Source: an uncultured Collinsella sp.
GTDB lineage: Bacteria; Actinomycetota; Coriobacteriia; Coriobacteriales; Coriobacteriaceae
NCBI GenBank assembly: GCA_902489295.1
Contig: CABTZM010000030.1
Location: 1-16,232 of the forward strand
DNA length: 16,232 bases
Reading direction: 5' to 3'
Below are positions 1 through 7,537 of the stretch, piece by piece; the stretch's first letter is position 1; every line of letters starts with the position of its first letter. Below the pieces are notes generated by a model that saw nothing but the letters and a program-made list of their open reading frames with translations, had not been told where the DNA came from and searched no databases. The position numbers and the translations under genes were made by a program.

Positions 1-112
1 GACGCTTTTGCAAATACGGCGGGCAGCGACCGAAATAACCCAGCTCTACCCACCACAGCTTTAGCAGTTTGGCCTGGAGCTTTCCGGCAAAGGCGCTGTC
101 TTTACCGGCGAG

Positions 113-1012
113 GTGGCAAACGACCGGGCGCATGGACGCGCATGGATCATGCCCCTCTCCCCTGTCTGCATCGTCATGGAGCATTTCATTACCCCGACGC
201 ACGATATGTACCTGGCCGAATACACACCCGAGCCATACGCCTGCGTGAGCGAGGTCAGCGCGCCCACACTTGCATGCATGCCCGAGGCTGGCATAACGCC
301 TGTGAACCTTAAACCCTTGCATGGACCGTGGCCAAACAATGCCGTTTGCAGCTTTATCCACGATAGCTGTGGCGAGGAATTAAGCCCGCTGTTTGCGGGG
401 CGGCTCTATCACTCGCGCTCGGTGCTCTTTTTGCCTGGATATTTTGACGAACTGGAGCACCGCTATCCCACCGAGTTCACGGGAATCTTTGAGGCGTTTG
501 CCGAGCCATGGCACGAAGAGGCGACATCTGCCATCTGCCACACGCTGCGCCGGATTAACGAAGACCGTGTCCGCACCGTAGGCGGACACGTCTATACGGA
601 AGGCATCGTGGAGACCATGGTCGCGGAGCTCGCCTGTTCGCGCGCGGCCCACAAGCAGGCGCGGCAGGCGGCAGACACACGCGTCAGCATAACCATTGCC
701 GAAGAAGCAACGGCAATGATTGAGCGCGCGCTCGACAAAGGCAGACGTGTGAGTATCAACGAGGTGGCCGAGGGGCTCTACACAAGCCGCTCCAAACTAT
801 GCGCTACCTTTAAGGCCCAAACTGGCGAGTCCCTGGGCGCCTACATTCGCAGACGCCGTATGGAGCGAGCACAGGACCTTTTGGCAGATAGCGCGCTCAC
901 GATAGCGCAGGTGGCAGAGCGACTCGGCTATCCCCAGCAGGCCGCCTTCGCCCAAGCCTTCAAGCAACACACCGGCATGACACCCACAGCTTGGCGAAGC
1001 AAACACCGCTAA
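113..1012 (+). CDS. AraC-family transcriptional regulator, 5' end doubtful
   Basis: The C-terminal ~87 residues form the paired helix-turn-helix DNA-binding domain of the AraC/XylS family. The first helix-turn-helix region starts at INEVAEGLYTSRSKL. The second starts at LTIAQVAERLGYPQQAAFAQ and is followed by the family-typical FKQHTGMTPTAWR. The N-terminal ~200 residues would be a ligand or dimerisation domain that I do not recognise, so the regulated genes are unknown. The 299-residue length fits the family. The start is uncertain: GTG at 113 has no convincing ribosome binding site. The frame stays open from 65 (QFGLELSGKGAVFTGEV) and, across a TAG at 62-64, back to the window edge, all reading like plausible protein. 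Either translation starts at GTG 113 or ATG 149, or the gene has a nonsense codon. It is the main plus-strand gene here and converges on the ATPase gene. Confidence 0.85.
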   Translation: MANDRAHGRAWIMPLSPVCIVMEHFITPTHDMYLAEYTPEPYACVSEVSAPTLACMPEAGITPVNLKPLHGPWPNNAVCSFIHDSCGEELSPLFAGRLYHSRSVLFLPGYFDELEHRYPTEFTGIFEAFAEPWHEEATSAICHTLRRINEDRVRTVGGHVYTEGIVETMVAELACSRAAHKQARQAADTRVSITIAEEATAMIERALDKGRRVSINEVAEGLYTSRSKLCATFKAQTGESLGAYIRRRRMERAQDLLADSALTIAQVAERLGYPQQAAFAQAFKQHTGMTPTAWRSKHR

Positions 1013-1019
1013 GGCCCAA

Positions 1020-1040
1020 GCTCCGTGACCGTAACGGAGC
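1020..1040. terminator. Hairpin between convergent genes
   Basis: GCTCCGT (1020-1026) and ACGGAGC (1034-1040) form a perfect 7-bp stem with a 7-nt loop. It sits 8 nt after the AraC stop and 38 nt from the end of the convergent ATPase gene. Neither side has a T-run, so it may be a weak bidirectional terminator or need a factor. Confidence 0.4.
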
Positions 1041-1077
1041 GATTAAACTAACAGCCGCCCGTCAGCCCGCCCAGGAT

Positions 1078-2442
1078 CTAAACGTCAAGATGCGCGCAAT
1101 CAAGCGCTTTTTTAATAAGCGGAACAGATCTATCAGCCAAATACAACGGAATATTGAGCACCCCGTCGTCGAGCTTCAGGTTCTTAAGTGAGTAGCGGAC
1201 CCTCAACGGGGTCGTCTCCGCATGCTTGTCGGCATAGTACTTAAGGCTCTTGGAATGAACGACCTCTCCCGATTTGACCTCGACGGGAACGATTTCGTTT
1301 CCGACTTGAATCAAAAAATCGACTTCGTGCTTCGGCTTCTCGTTTGTCCAATAACGCGGAGCAGCATCTAACTGTGAAAGCAATGCCTGAAGCACATAGT
1401 TCTCGGCGAACGAACCTTTGAATTCCGAAAATAGCGCATCCGAGATGGAAAAAGCGGACGCATCCAGCCTTGCCATGCGGCGCAGCAAGCCGACATCAAG
1501 ACAGTAGACTTTAAATGCCTTAAGGTCATCGTATGCAGAGAGCGGTACACCACCGGCAGCATTAAGGCGAACCGCCGTGATGAGCCCAGCATCGGCAAGC
1601 CATTCCAGGGCATCCTCGTATTCTCGAGCACGAGCCCCCTCGCGCACCGCACCCCAAACGAACTTTTTATTTTCGCGCGCCAACTGAGTTGGAATCGAGT
1701 TCCATATTTGCGAAAGCTTGGCGAACTGCGCACGGCCACCATGCTTGGCAAAATCGCGCTCGTAGGAATCCAGGAGATCGGACAACACCTTATCGACCTG
1801 AACGATATCGCCCGTCTCCGCCCACCGGCCAAGAGCCTCTGGCATGCCGCCGCATGCAAAATAACGACGAAGATGCTCGACAAGACGGACATGGAAGAAA
1901 TCGGGCACTGTCTCGATCTGATCCAGGCCGCCAAGGTATTCATCGTAGTTTGCAGCGCCCTCGGCTTTCAGAAACTCGGAAAAGCTCATGGGGTGCATCT
2001 CCATGAACTCGACCTTTCCCACCGGAAAAGCGCTGGTCTCACGGGACAGGCGAACGCCCAACAAAGACCCTGCGCATGCGACGTGATACTCGGGGGCCTC
2101 GTCACAGAAGTATTTAAGGGCGCCGACTGCAGAAGGACAATCCTGGATCTCATCAATAATAAGCAGCGTCTCGCCGGGATCGATAGGCTGTCCAAGTGCC
2201 AGGGAAAGGTTTGAGATGATCCGTCGAGGATCGCGCGTACCTTCGAAAAACTGAGCGTACTCGCTCTGCACCCCAGGTGACGGCTCCTCGAGCGTCAGAT
2301 ACACAAAATTGCGGTACGAGGTTCGGCCGAACTCCTTAAGCGCCCACGTCTTTCCAACCTGGCGCGCCCCCTTAAGGATGAGCGGCTTACGGTATTCCGA
2401 CGCTTTCCAAGCGTTAAGCTTGGCAATGATATCTCGCTGCAT
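1078..2442 (-). CDS. AAA ATPase with DUF4143 C-terminal domain
   Basis: This 454-residue protein has a P-loop near its start: Walker A GARQVGKT (residues 25-32) and Walker B LLIIDEIQ (93-100, Asp97-Glu98). The C-terminal third has features of the DUF4143 domain of these ATPases, a restriction-endonuclease-like fold: a conserved Glu in FAENYVLQ, then EVDFLI and VPVEVKSG, spaced like a PD-(D/E)xK core. Family members are common, often lone genes in variable regions, and their biological role is not settled; they lack a demonstrated substrate. The ATG at 2442 has GGGAGGT six bases upstream. The gene is alone: it is convergent with the AraC gene and separated from gatB by a terminator and a 75-bp palindrome covering its likely promoter, which suggests autoregulation. 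Confidence 0.9.
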   Translation of the reverse strand: MQRDIIAKLNAWKASEYRKPLILKGARQVGKTWALKEFGRTSYRNFVYLTLEEPSPGVQSEYAQFFEGTRDPRRIISNLSLALGQPIDPGETLLIIDEIQDCPSAVGALKYFCDEAPEYHVACAGSLLGVRLSRETSAFPVGKVEFMEMHPMSFSEFLKAEGAANYDEYLGGLDQIETVPDFFHVRLVEHLRRYFACGGMPEALGRWAETGDIVQVDKVLSDLLDSYERDFAKHGGRAQFAKLSQIWNSIPTQLARENKKFVWGAVREGARAREYEDALEWLADAGLITAVRLNAAGGVPLSAYDDLKAFKVYCLDVGLLRRMARLDASAFSISDALFSEFKGSFAENYVLQALLSQLDAAPRYWTNEKPKHEVDFLIQVGNEIVPVEVKSGEVVHSKSLKYYADKHAETTPLRVRYSLKNLKLDDGVLNIPLYLADRSVPLIKKALDCAHLDV

Positions 2443-2461
2443 GACCGAACCTCCCGCAAAG

Positions 2462-2536
2462 AAACTTCCGTAAACGTGATATTTCCCACATTTTACCCCG
2501 GGGATAACGTGATGTTTATCACATTTACGGAAGTTT
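2462..2536. promoter_or_regulatory. Long palindrome over the ATPase promoter region
   Basis: The 19-base arms 2462-2480 and 2518-2536 are inverted copies with one mismatch; each holds AAACTTCCGTAAA and GTGAT. The centre is CCCCGGGG (2496-2503), symmetric with the arms. A further inner palindrome GTGAT-gttt-ATCAC lies at 2509-2522. The left arm ends 20 bp upstream of the ATPase start codon. A -10-like TAAAAT on the minus strand (2490-2495) falls between the arms; no good -35 is visible. It looks like an operator for a dimeric regulator or a cruciform-forming repeat. The gat operon ends on the other side, so the palindrome can only serve the ATPase gene. Confidence 0.55.
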
Positions 2537-2567
2537 TAAGATCTGTTCGCCACACTTTCATCACATT

Positions 2568-2599
2568 CAAAAGACGGAGGCGCCAGTGGCGCCTCCGTC
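2568..2599 (-). terminator. Terminator of the gatCAB operon
   Basis: GACGGAGGCGCC (2573-2584) and its exact complement (2588-2599) form a 12-bp stem with a 3-nt loop. On the minus strand the stem is followed by TTTTGAATG, a short U-tract. It lies 62 nt beyond the gatB stop codon. Confidence 0.8.
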
Positions 2600-2660
2600 G
2601 TGAGTCAGGACTGTCCGAAATTGAGAGGCAAGGCCCTGCGCCCGGCCCCTCGGTTCCCGC

Positions 2661-4337
2661 TTACGAGAGCGACGTTCTCAGCAACTCGTTGAAGAGCTTC
2701 GGATTTCCCTTGCCGCGACTCGCCTTCATGCACTGGCCCACCAAAAAGCCGATGACCTTCTGGTTACCGTCGCGGTACTGTTGCGCCTGCTCGGCGCAGT
2801 TTGCCAGTACTTCGTCCACGATCGGCTGCAGCGCGCCGGCATCGCTCACCTGGCGCATGCCACGCTCGTCGACGATCTTGTTGGGGTCGTCGCCAGTCTG
2901 GGCCATGGCCTCAAACACCTCGTGCGCCTGGTTGGAGCTGATGGCGTCGGTCGCCAGCAGCTTGGCAAGGGCTGCCACCTGAGCCGGTGCAATGCCGGAC
3001 TCGGCGAGCGACACGCCAGCGCCCTTAAGGTAGGCAATCATCTCGTTGACCAGCAGGTTCGCGACCGTCTGGGCCTCCTTGCCGGCCATACCGGCAGCGG
3101 CGGCCTCAAAGAACTCGGCAAACTCGGGGTCGCCGGCGATCTGCTCGGCGTCGGCCGCCTTAATGCCAAAGACGGCCTCAAAGCGGGCGCGCTTGGCATC
3201 GGGCAGCTCGGGGATCTCGCCACGGCAGCGGTCGATAAACTCGTCATCCAGATCGAACGGCGCCAGGTCGGGATCGGGGAACAGACGATAGTCGTCGGCC
3301 GTCTCCTTCACACGCATGACCACGGTGCGCTTGCGGCTGGGCTCCCAGTGGCGGGTCTCCTGATAGATGATGCCGCCCTCCTCGAGCACCTCGGCCTGGC
3401 GGCAGATCTCGTAGGCAAGGCCATCGTGCAGGCTCTTAAACGAGTTGAGGTTCTTGAGCTCGGTCTTGGTACCCAGCTTGGTCTCGCCGCGGCGGCGCAG
3501 CGACACGTTGCCGTCGCAGCGCATGGAACCCTTCTCCATGGAGCAATCGGAAATGCCCAGCGTCACAAAGATGCGACGGAGCTTCTCCATAAACAGGCGA
3601 GCCTCCTTGGGCGTACGCAGGTCGGGCTCAGTCACGAGCTCAATCAAAGGCGTGCCGCAGCGGTTGTAGTCGACGAGCGACTCGGCAGCGGCGGTAATGC
3701 GGCCCTCGGCGCCACCCACGTGGACCATCTTGGCGGCGTCCTCCTCCATGTGGATGCGCAGGATGCGGATGGGCACCGTGTAGGAACCGTCCTCGCGACG
3801 CTCGGGCATCTGCAAGTTGGACGCGTCATAGCTGGCCAGATGACCGGCGCGCTGATTGCCCTCGCGCATGGTCGACGTCATGGACGTGGACAGGCCCTCG
3901 GCGTTGGCCGAGGCGCTCGCCAGGCTCTGGGCCTCGGCCTCGCCAAACGCGCAGTCGGGGCGCTCGCCGGCACCGCGACCGGTCACGTCCAGATCCAGGT
4001 GACCGTACATGGCAAAGGCGACCGGACCCTGCGTGGTCTGGAAGTTCTTGGCCATGTCGGGATAGAAGTAGTGCTTGCGGTAGAACATCGAGTGGCGCTG
4101 AATCTCGCAGTTAGTGGCGAGACCTGCCTTGACGATACTCTCGATGGCGCGCTTGTTGGGCACCGGCAGGGCGCCGGGCAGGCCCAGGCACACCGGACAC
4201 ACGTTGGCGTTGGGCTCGTCATCGTGGCTGAGCTTGCAGTTGCAGAACATCTTGGTATCGAGTGCGGTGAGCTCGGTGTGGATCTCCAGGCCAATCACGG
4301 CCTCCCAATCCTGCAGGACCTCGGAAAGCTCCTTCAT
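2661..4337 (-). CDS. gatB: Asp/Glu-tRNA(Asn/Gln) amidotransferase subunit B
   Basis: GatB activates the carboxyl of Glu-tRNA(Gln) or Asp-tRNA(Asn) with ATP and transfers ammonia delivered from GatA, giving Gln-tRNA(Gln) or Asn-tRNA(Asn). The core signatures are present: WEAVIGLEIHTEL near residue 11, zinc-binding cysteines at 32, 34, 47 and 50 (CNC, CPVC), LHMEED-like IHMEEDAAKMVH near 195, and DYNRCGTPLIELVTEPD. The C-terminal tRNA-binding tail ends in GNPKLFNELLR. At 558 residues it is longer than the usual ~475-500. The excess lies between the strand GHLDLDV (~112-118) and RILRIHMEED (~191-200): ~65-70 residues, Ala/Ser/Glu-rich, where the family has a short turn. The ATG overlaps the gatA TAA by one base, with GGGAGG upstream. 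Last gene of the operon. Confidence 0.97.
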   Translation of the reverse strand: MKELSEVLQDWEAVIGLEIHTELTALDTKMFCNCKLSHDDEPNANVCPVCLGLPGALPVPNKRAIESIVKAGLATNCEIQRHSMFYRKHYFYPDMAKNFQTTQGPVAFAMYGHLDLDVTGRGAGERPDCAFGEAEAQSLASASANAEGLSTSMTSTMREGNQRAGHLASYDASNLQMPERREDGSYTVPIRILRIHMEEDAAKMVHVGGAEGRITAAAESLVDYNRCGTPLIELVTEPDLRTPKEARLFMEKLRRIFVTLGISDCSMEKGSMRCDGNVSLRRRGETKLGTKTELKNLNSFKSLHDGLAYEICRQAEVLEEGGIIYQETRHWEPSRKRTVVMRVKETADDYRLFPDPDLAPFDLDDEFIDRCRGEIPELPDAKRARFEAVFGIKAADAEQIAGDPEFAEFFEAAAAGMAGKEAQTVANLLVNEMIAYLKGAGVSLAESGIAPAQVAALAKLLATDAISSNQAHEVFEAMAQTGDDPNKIVDERGMRQVSDAGALQPIVDEVLANCAEQAQQYRDGNQKVIGFLVGQCMKASRGKGNPKLFNELLRTSLS

Positions 4338-5851
4338 TACAGCTCGCCTCCCTTCCCGGCAAAATCGGGCGCGACGGAAAGCGCGGGCGCACCCGTGGCG
4401 GCATCGGCAAAGCCGCGCTCCAGGGCGCGGGCAAACGTGAGCAGCTGACGGTCCTTAAAGGCAGGCCCCACCAGCTGGGCAGAAACGGGCAGCTTGCTGT
4501 CCTCGCCCAGGCCCAGCGGCACCGAGATACCGCCGTTGCCGCAAATGTTGAGCGAGATGGTGTACAGGTCGGACAGGTACATCTGCGTGGGGTCGCTGAT
4601 CTCGCCAAACTTAAAGGCCGTACGCGGCGAGGCAGGCATGAGGATCGTGTCCACCTTGGCATACGCGGCGTCGTAGTCCTGCGTGATGAGCGTGCGGGCC
4701 TTCTGCGCGGCGTAGTAGTACTTGTCGTACACGCCCGAGCTCAGCAGGTAGGCGCCGAGCATCTGACGGCGCTTGGCCTCGGCACCAAAGCCGTGGGCGC
4801 GCGAGAGCGAGCTCTGGTCGGACAGGTTGGCGCAGCCCTCCTCCTGGTAGCCGTAGCGAATGCCGTCGAAACGGGCCAGGTTGGAGAACGCCTCGGCCGG
4901 GCCGATGACGTAGTAGGCGGCGATGGCGGCGTCCAGGTGCGGCAGGTCGACCTCGACCAGCTCGGCACCCTGGTTCTGCAGCTCCTGAGCGGCGCGCTGA
5001 ACGGCGGCCTTAACCTCGGGCGTCAGGCCCTCGGCCTCCATAAACGCGGGGATGATGCCCACGCGCTTGCCCTCGATGCCGTCGTTGAGGTGCTCGGTAA
5101 AGTCGACGGCGCAATCCTGGCTGGTACAGTCGTACGGATCGTGGCCCGCGCCGGTAAGCGCGTTCATGGCCAGCGCGACATCCTCGACCGTGCGGCCAAA
5201 GGGGCCCACCTGGTCGAGCGACGAGCCAAAGGCAACCACGCCGTAACGGCTCACGGCGCCATACGTGGGCTTAAAGCCCACCACGCCGCACAGCGACGCC
5301 GGCTGGCGAATGGAGCCGCCGGTATCCGAGCCCAGCGAGAGCGCGACCTCGCCCGCGGCGACGGCTGCAGCGGAGCCACCCGAGGAGCCACCGGGCACAC
5401 GCTCGGTATCCCAAGGGTTATTGGTGCGGTGGAAGGCCGAGCTCTCGGTAGAGCTACCAAAAGCGAACTCGTCCATGTTGGCCTTGCCCATGGGCAGGCA
5501 GCCGGCGTCGAGCATGCGCTGGACGCAGGTGGCGGTGTAGACGCTCTGGTAATCCCCGAGCATGCGGGAAGCGCAGGTGGTGCGCGTACCCACGAGGTTC
5601 ATGTTGTCCTTGATGGCCAGCGGCACGCCCGCGAGCGGGGGCAGCGGCTTTCCGGCGGCACGGTCGGCATCCACGCGCGCGGCGGCCTCGAGCGCAAGCT
5701 CGGGCGACACCTGCAGGAATGCCTGGACCCCGCCCTCGCGCGCCTCGATGGCGGCAAGGGAGGCCTGGGCCACCTCGGTAGCGGTAAAGTCGCCGGCGGC
5801 AACGCCCGCGGCGATCTGGGCGGCGGTAAGGGAATCGAAGCTCTGCGCCAT
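4337..5851 (-). CDS. gatA: Asp/Glu-tRNA(Asn/Gln) amidotransferase subunit A
   Basis: GatA is the glutaminase of the complex: it hydrolyses glutamine and channels ammonia to GatB. The amidase-signature triad is visible: Lys81 in GVPLAIKDNMN, cis-Ser156 in VPGGSSGGSAAAVAAG, and nucleophile Ser180 in GSDTGGSIRQPAS. The 75- and 24-residue spacing matches the enzymes I know. The 504-residue length is slightly above the usual ~485. The start ATG overlaps the gatC stop by one base, and GGGGGAG lies upstream. The one-base overlaps with both neighbours point to translational coupling, fitting subunits made in equal amounts. Confidence 0.98.
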   Translation of the reverse strand: MAQSFDSLTAAQIAAGVAAGDFTATEVAQASLAAIEAREGGVQAFLQVSPELALEAAARVDADRAAGKPLPPLAGVPLAIKDNMNLVGTRTTCASRMLGDYQSVYTATCVQRMLDAGCLPMGKANMDEFAFGSSTESSAFHRTNNPWDTERVPGGSSGGSAAAVAAGEVALSLGSDTGGSIRQPASLCGVVGFKPTYGAVSRYGVVAFGSSLDQVGPFGRTVEDVALAMNALTGAGHDPYDCTSQDCAVDFTEHLNDGIEGKRVGIIPAFMEAEGLTPEVKAAVQRAAQELQNQGAELVEVDLPHLDAAIAAYYVIGPAEAFSNLARFDGIRYGYQEEGCANLSDQSSLSRAHGFGAEAKRRQMLGAYLLSSGVYDKYYYAAQKARTLITQDYDAAYAKVDTILMPASPRTAFKFGEISDPTQMYLSDLYTISLNICGNGGISVPLGLGEDSKLPVSAQLVGPAFKDRQLLTFARALERGFADAATGAPALSVAPDFAGKGGEL

Positions 5852-6162
5852 TACTCGCTCTCCCCCTCTCCCAAAATGGACGGCACGCGGAAGTAGCGGT
5901 CGCGCGCGCTGCCGGCGTTTTCCAGCGCAACGTCGAGCGGCAGATCGCGCTCGGGCTCGCGCAGGTCATCGCCCATCACGTTGGACAGGCTTCCGATGGG
6001 ATGGAACGTGGGCTCCACGTCGGGCAAGTCATATTGCAAGACGGGCTCGAGCATCTGGACGGCGTCGTTCATGTAGGACGTCATCTGGGCGAGCTCGTCA
6101 TCGGTCAGTGCGATCTTTGCGTACTCGGCGATGCCGCGCACGTCTTTCTCGCTGAGTGCCAT
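5851..6162 (-). CDS. gatC: Asp/Glu-tRNA(Asn/Gln) amidotransferase subunit C
   Basis: GatC is the small belt subunit that wraps GatA and GatB and stabilises the complex. The sequence starts ALSEKDVRGIAEYAKIALTDDE, the expected N-terminal helix pattern, and has the typical LEPVLQYDLPD motif followed by an extended C-terminal stretch with LREPERDLP and the ending RDRYFRVPSILGE. I chose the ATG at 6162 (103 residues) because GGAAGGGAG sits just upstream. An in-frame ATG at 6180 would lie upstream of that ribosome binding site and adds six residues unlike the family. It is the first gene of the gatC-gatA-gatB operon. Confidence 0.95.
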   Translation of the reverse strand: MALSEKDVRGIAEYAKIALTDDELAQMTSYMNDAVQMLEPVLQYDLPDVEPTFHPIGSLSNVMGDDLREPERDLPLDVALENAGSARDRYFRVPSILGEGESE

Positions 6163-6197
6163 AGGCGCTCCCTTCCGCATAACAGATAAACCGCTCT

Positions 6198-6203
6198 AGT
6201 ATA
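6198..6203 (-). promoter_or_regulatory. -10 box of the gat operon
   Basis: TATACT on the minus strand lies 36 bp upstream of the gatC start and matches the vegetative -10 consensus at five of six positions. The -35 region at 16-18 bp spacing is poor, so this is a partial promoter call. Confidence 0.5.
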
Positions 6204-6297
6204 CAAGGCAACGCCGCTTGGAGCAGGTGCTTTACCCAAATGCAGCGAAAACGTAACGAGGACGGCGGGTTGGCAGGCGGCGGACTGGCGGTTCTGC

Positions 6298-6359
6298 AGC
6301 GAAACCGCACCGTCCATAGCGAAAATCGTCCCGCCCGCAGCGAAAACCATCCCGCCCAC
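6298..6359. repeat. Degenerate 21-bp tandem repeat
   Basis: Three units begin AGCGAAA: 6298-6317 (20 bp), 6318-6338 and 6339-6359 (21 bp each). The last two share AGCGAAAA..NTCCCGCCC. Further fainter AGCGAAAA-like starts lie at 6244 and 6360. A 21-bp period keeps frame, so the stretch reads through without stops in some frames. There is no ribosome binding site or recognisable protein, so I treat it as a non-coding intergenic repeat within the 6204-6487 gap. Confidence 0.6.
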
Positions 6360-6368
6360 AACGATAAG

Positions 6369-6425
6369 CATCACAACATTCGACGCTTTTCGCCAAAATC
6401 GCGATTTTCATCGAATGTTGTGATG
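6369..6425. repeat. Perfect 15-bp inverted repeat, hairpin-forming
   Basis: CATCACAACATTCGA (6369-6383) is exactly inverted at 6411-6425. The 27-nt loop contains a second perfect palindrome, AAAATCGCGATTTT (6395-6408). It lies between the lone sortase gene and the gat operon and has the form of a small mobile repeat (REP/MITE-like) or a structured RNA end. No ORF explains it. Confidence 0.6.
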
Positions 6426-6439
6426 GTTTGGAAGTCCCG

Positions 6440-6474
6440 ACCACCACAAAGGTGCCTGTCCCCATGGTGGTGGT
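6440..6474 (-). terminator. Hairpin after the lone sortase gene
   Basis: ACCACCAC (6440-6447) pairs with GTGGTGGT (6467-6474) around a 19-nt loop containing GGTGCCTGTCCCC. It begins 14 nt beyond the sortase stop codon. It lacks a U-tract, so it may be an mRNA 3' end structure or part of the adjacent repeat cluster rather than a true intrinsic terminator. Confidence 0.35.
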
Positions 6475-6487
6475 TCTGAAGAATGTC

Positions 6488-7426
6488 TTATGCCGAGGCC
6501 TTGGCCTTGCGACGTTTGCGGACCGCGTGGATCACGATGTCCAGCAGCAACAGCACAATGGCTACGACCACGATAAGCACGGCAAACTCGCGCTTGCCCC
6601 AGTGGCGGCCGGCCAGGGACTTTTGCTTGTCGACGTCCTTCTTGTTGTACTTGGTGCGCACGCAATGCACCAGCAGGCGATGGTCGTTCACGCCGTAGGG
6701 CGTGCAGGTGACGAGCGTCACCTTGTCGGCGCCGGGCTCGATGGTCAGCGACTCCATCTCCTCGGGCAGCACCACCTCGGAGTCCACCATCTTGTAGGCG
6801 AGCGTCTTGTTCATGGTGTGCAGCAGCACCAGGTCGCCGGGCTCCAGCGAATGGATGTCGTCGAACATGCTCAGGTTGCGCATGCCCGAGTGCGCGGTGA
6901 GCACGCAATGCGTCGAGGTGCCGCCCACCGGCAGGCTCGTGCCCTCCAGGTGGCCGACGCCCGCCATGAGGACTTCCTCGCTCGTGCCGTGGTAGATGGG
7001 CATGCTCACGTCGATGGAGGGGATCTCGACCCAGCTCATCATGGGGTCGCGGTCAAAGATGAGCTGCTTGGCGTAGGGCTCGATCTGGTCGGCGGGAAGC
7101 TCGGTGGCCTCGCCCGCCAGCTGCTCGTTAAAGGAGCGCGCCTGGAGCAGGATGCGCTCGCGCTCCTCGGCAGACAGCGCGTCCACGGTGCTGGACACCG
7201 TGCTGATCTGGTTGAACACGCCCGAGGCCTCGAGCCGGTCCAAGATCCACGGCCAAGTCATAAGGCCCACGCCAATAAGGATGATGACGATGGTGATGAG
7301 CCGGTCGGCCCAGCGCGGCAGCCGCTTGCGACGGCGCTTGGGCTTTGGTTGAGGTTTGGGCTGAGGGCTTGAGCCGCCGTTGTCCGCGGCGTTATTGCTC
7401 TTCATATGTTTGGCGCCCTGCACCAT
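6488..7426 (-). CDS. Class C (pilin-type) sortase, solitary
   Basis: Sortases cleave LPxTG-type signals and join the Thr carboxyl to a lysine of another pilin or to cell wall precursor. Catalytic residues are His179 (LTAHSG), Cys241 (TLVTCTPYG) and Arg250 (NDHRLLV). Two membrane segments flank the domain (~43-60 and ~281-300) with a basic tail RKRRKAK, the class C layout. The N-terminus before the first segment is Pro/Lys-rich. The class C lid motif (Asp-Pro-aromatic) is not obvious; the best candidate is DPM at 127-129. The start at 7426 has AGGAG nine bases upstream; an in-frame ATG seven codons later is the alternative. No intact pilin is adjacent, unlike the other sortase in this window. 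It could serve the relic pilin at 10242, or substrates elsewhere. Confidence 0.92.
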   Translation of the reverse strand: MVQGAKHMKSNNAADNGGSSPQPKPQPKPKRRRKRLPRWADRLITIVIILIGVGLMTWPWILDRLEASGVFNQISTVSSTVDALSAEERERILLQARSFNEQLAGEATELPADQIEPYAKQLIFDRDPMMSWVEIPSIDVSMPIYHGTSEEVLMAGVGHLEGTSLPVGGTSTHCVLTAHSGMRNLSMFDDIHSLEPGDLVLLHTMNKTLAYKMVDSEVVLPEEMESLTIEPGADKVTLVTCTPYGVNDHRLLVHCVRTKYNKKDVDKQKSLAGRHWGKREFAVLIVVVAIVLLLLDIVIHAVRKRRKAKASA

Positions 7427-7537
7427 CGCCGGTCACTCCTCTACAACTCAAGTTGTCTAAACAAATAATAGCCGATTAGCGAACTCATGCACCGGACAAC
7501 GCAGCTAGGCTGCACCGTTCGGGCCACGTAACCCCAC

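Noticed and set aside
2781..5896. Long plus-strand frames opposite gatB and gatA (2781-4448 and 4793-5896)
   Set aside because: They are antisense shadows caused by GC-rich third positions; gatB and gatA are unmistakable on the minus strand.
6105..6374. Minus-strand frames reading through the 21-bp repeats as periodic peptides
   Set aside because: The periodicity comes from the repeat length being a multiple of three; no ribosome binding site, and they overlap the gat promoter.
7465..7470. TATTAT as -10 of the lone sortase promoter
   Set aside because: It matches reasonably, but no -35 lies at usable spacing (TTGTCC is 23 bp away), so I left it out of the features.
7501..7513. GCAGC-tag-GCTGC hairpin after the nucleotidyltransferase gene
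   Set aside because: The stem is only 5 bp with no U-tract; too weak to call a terminator.
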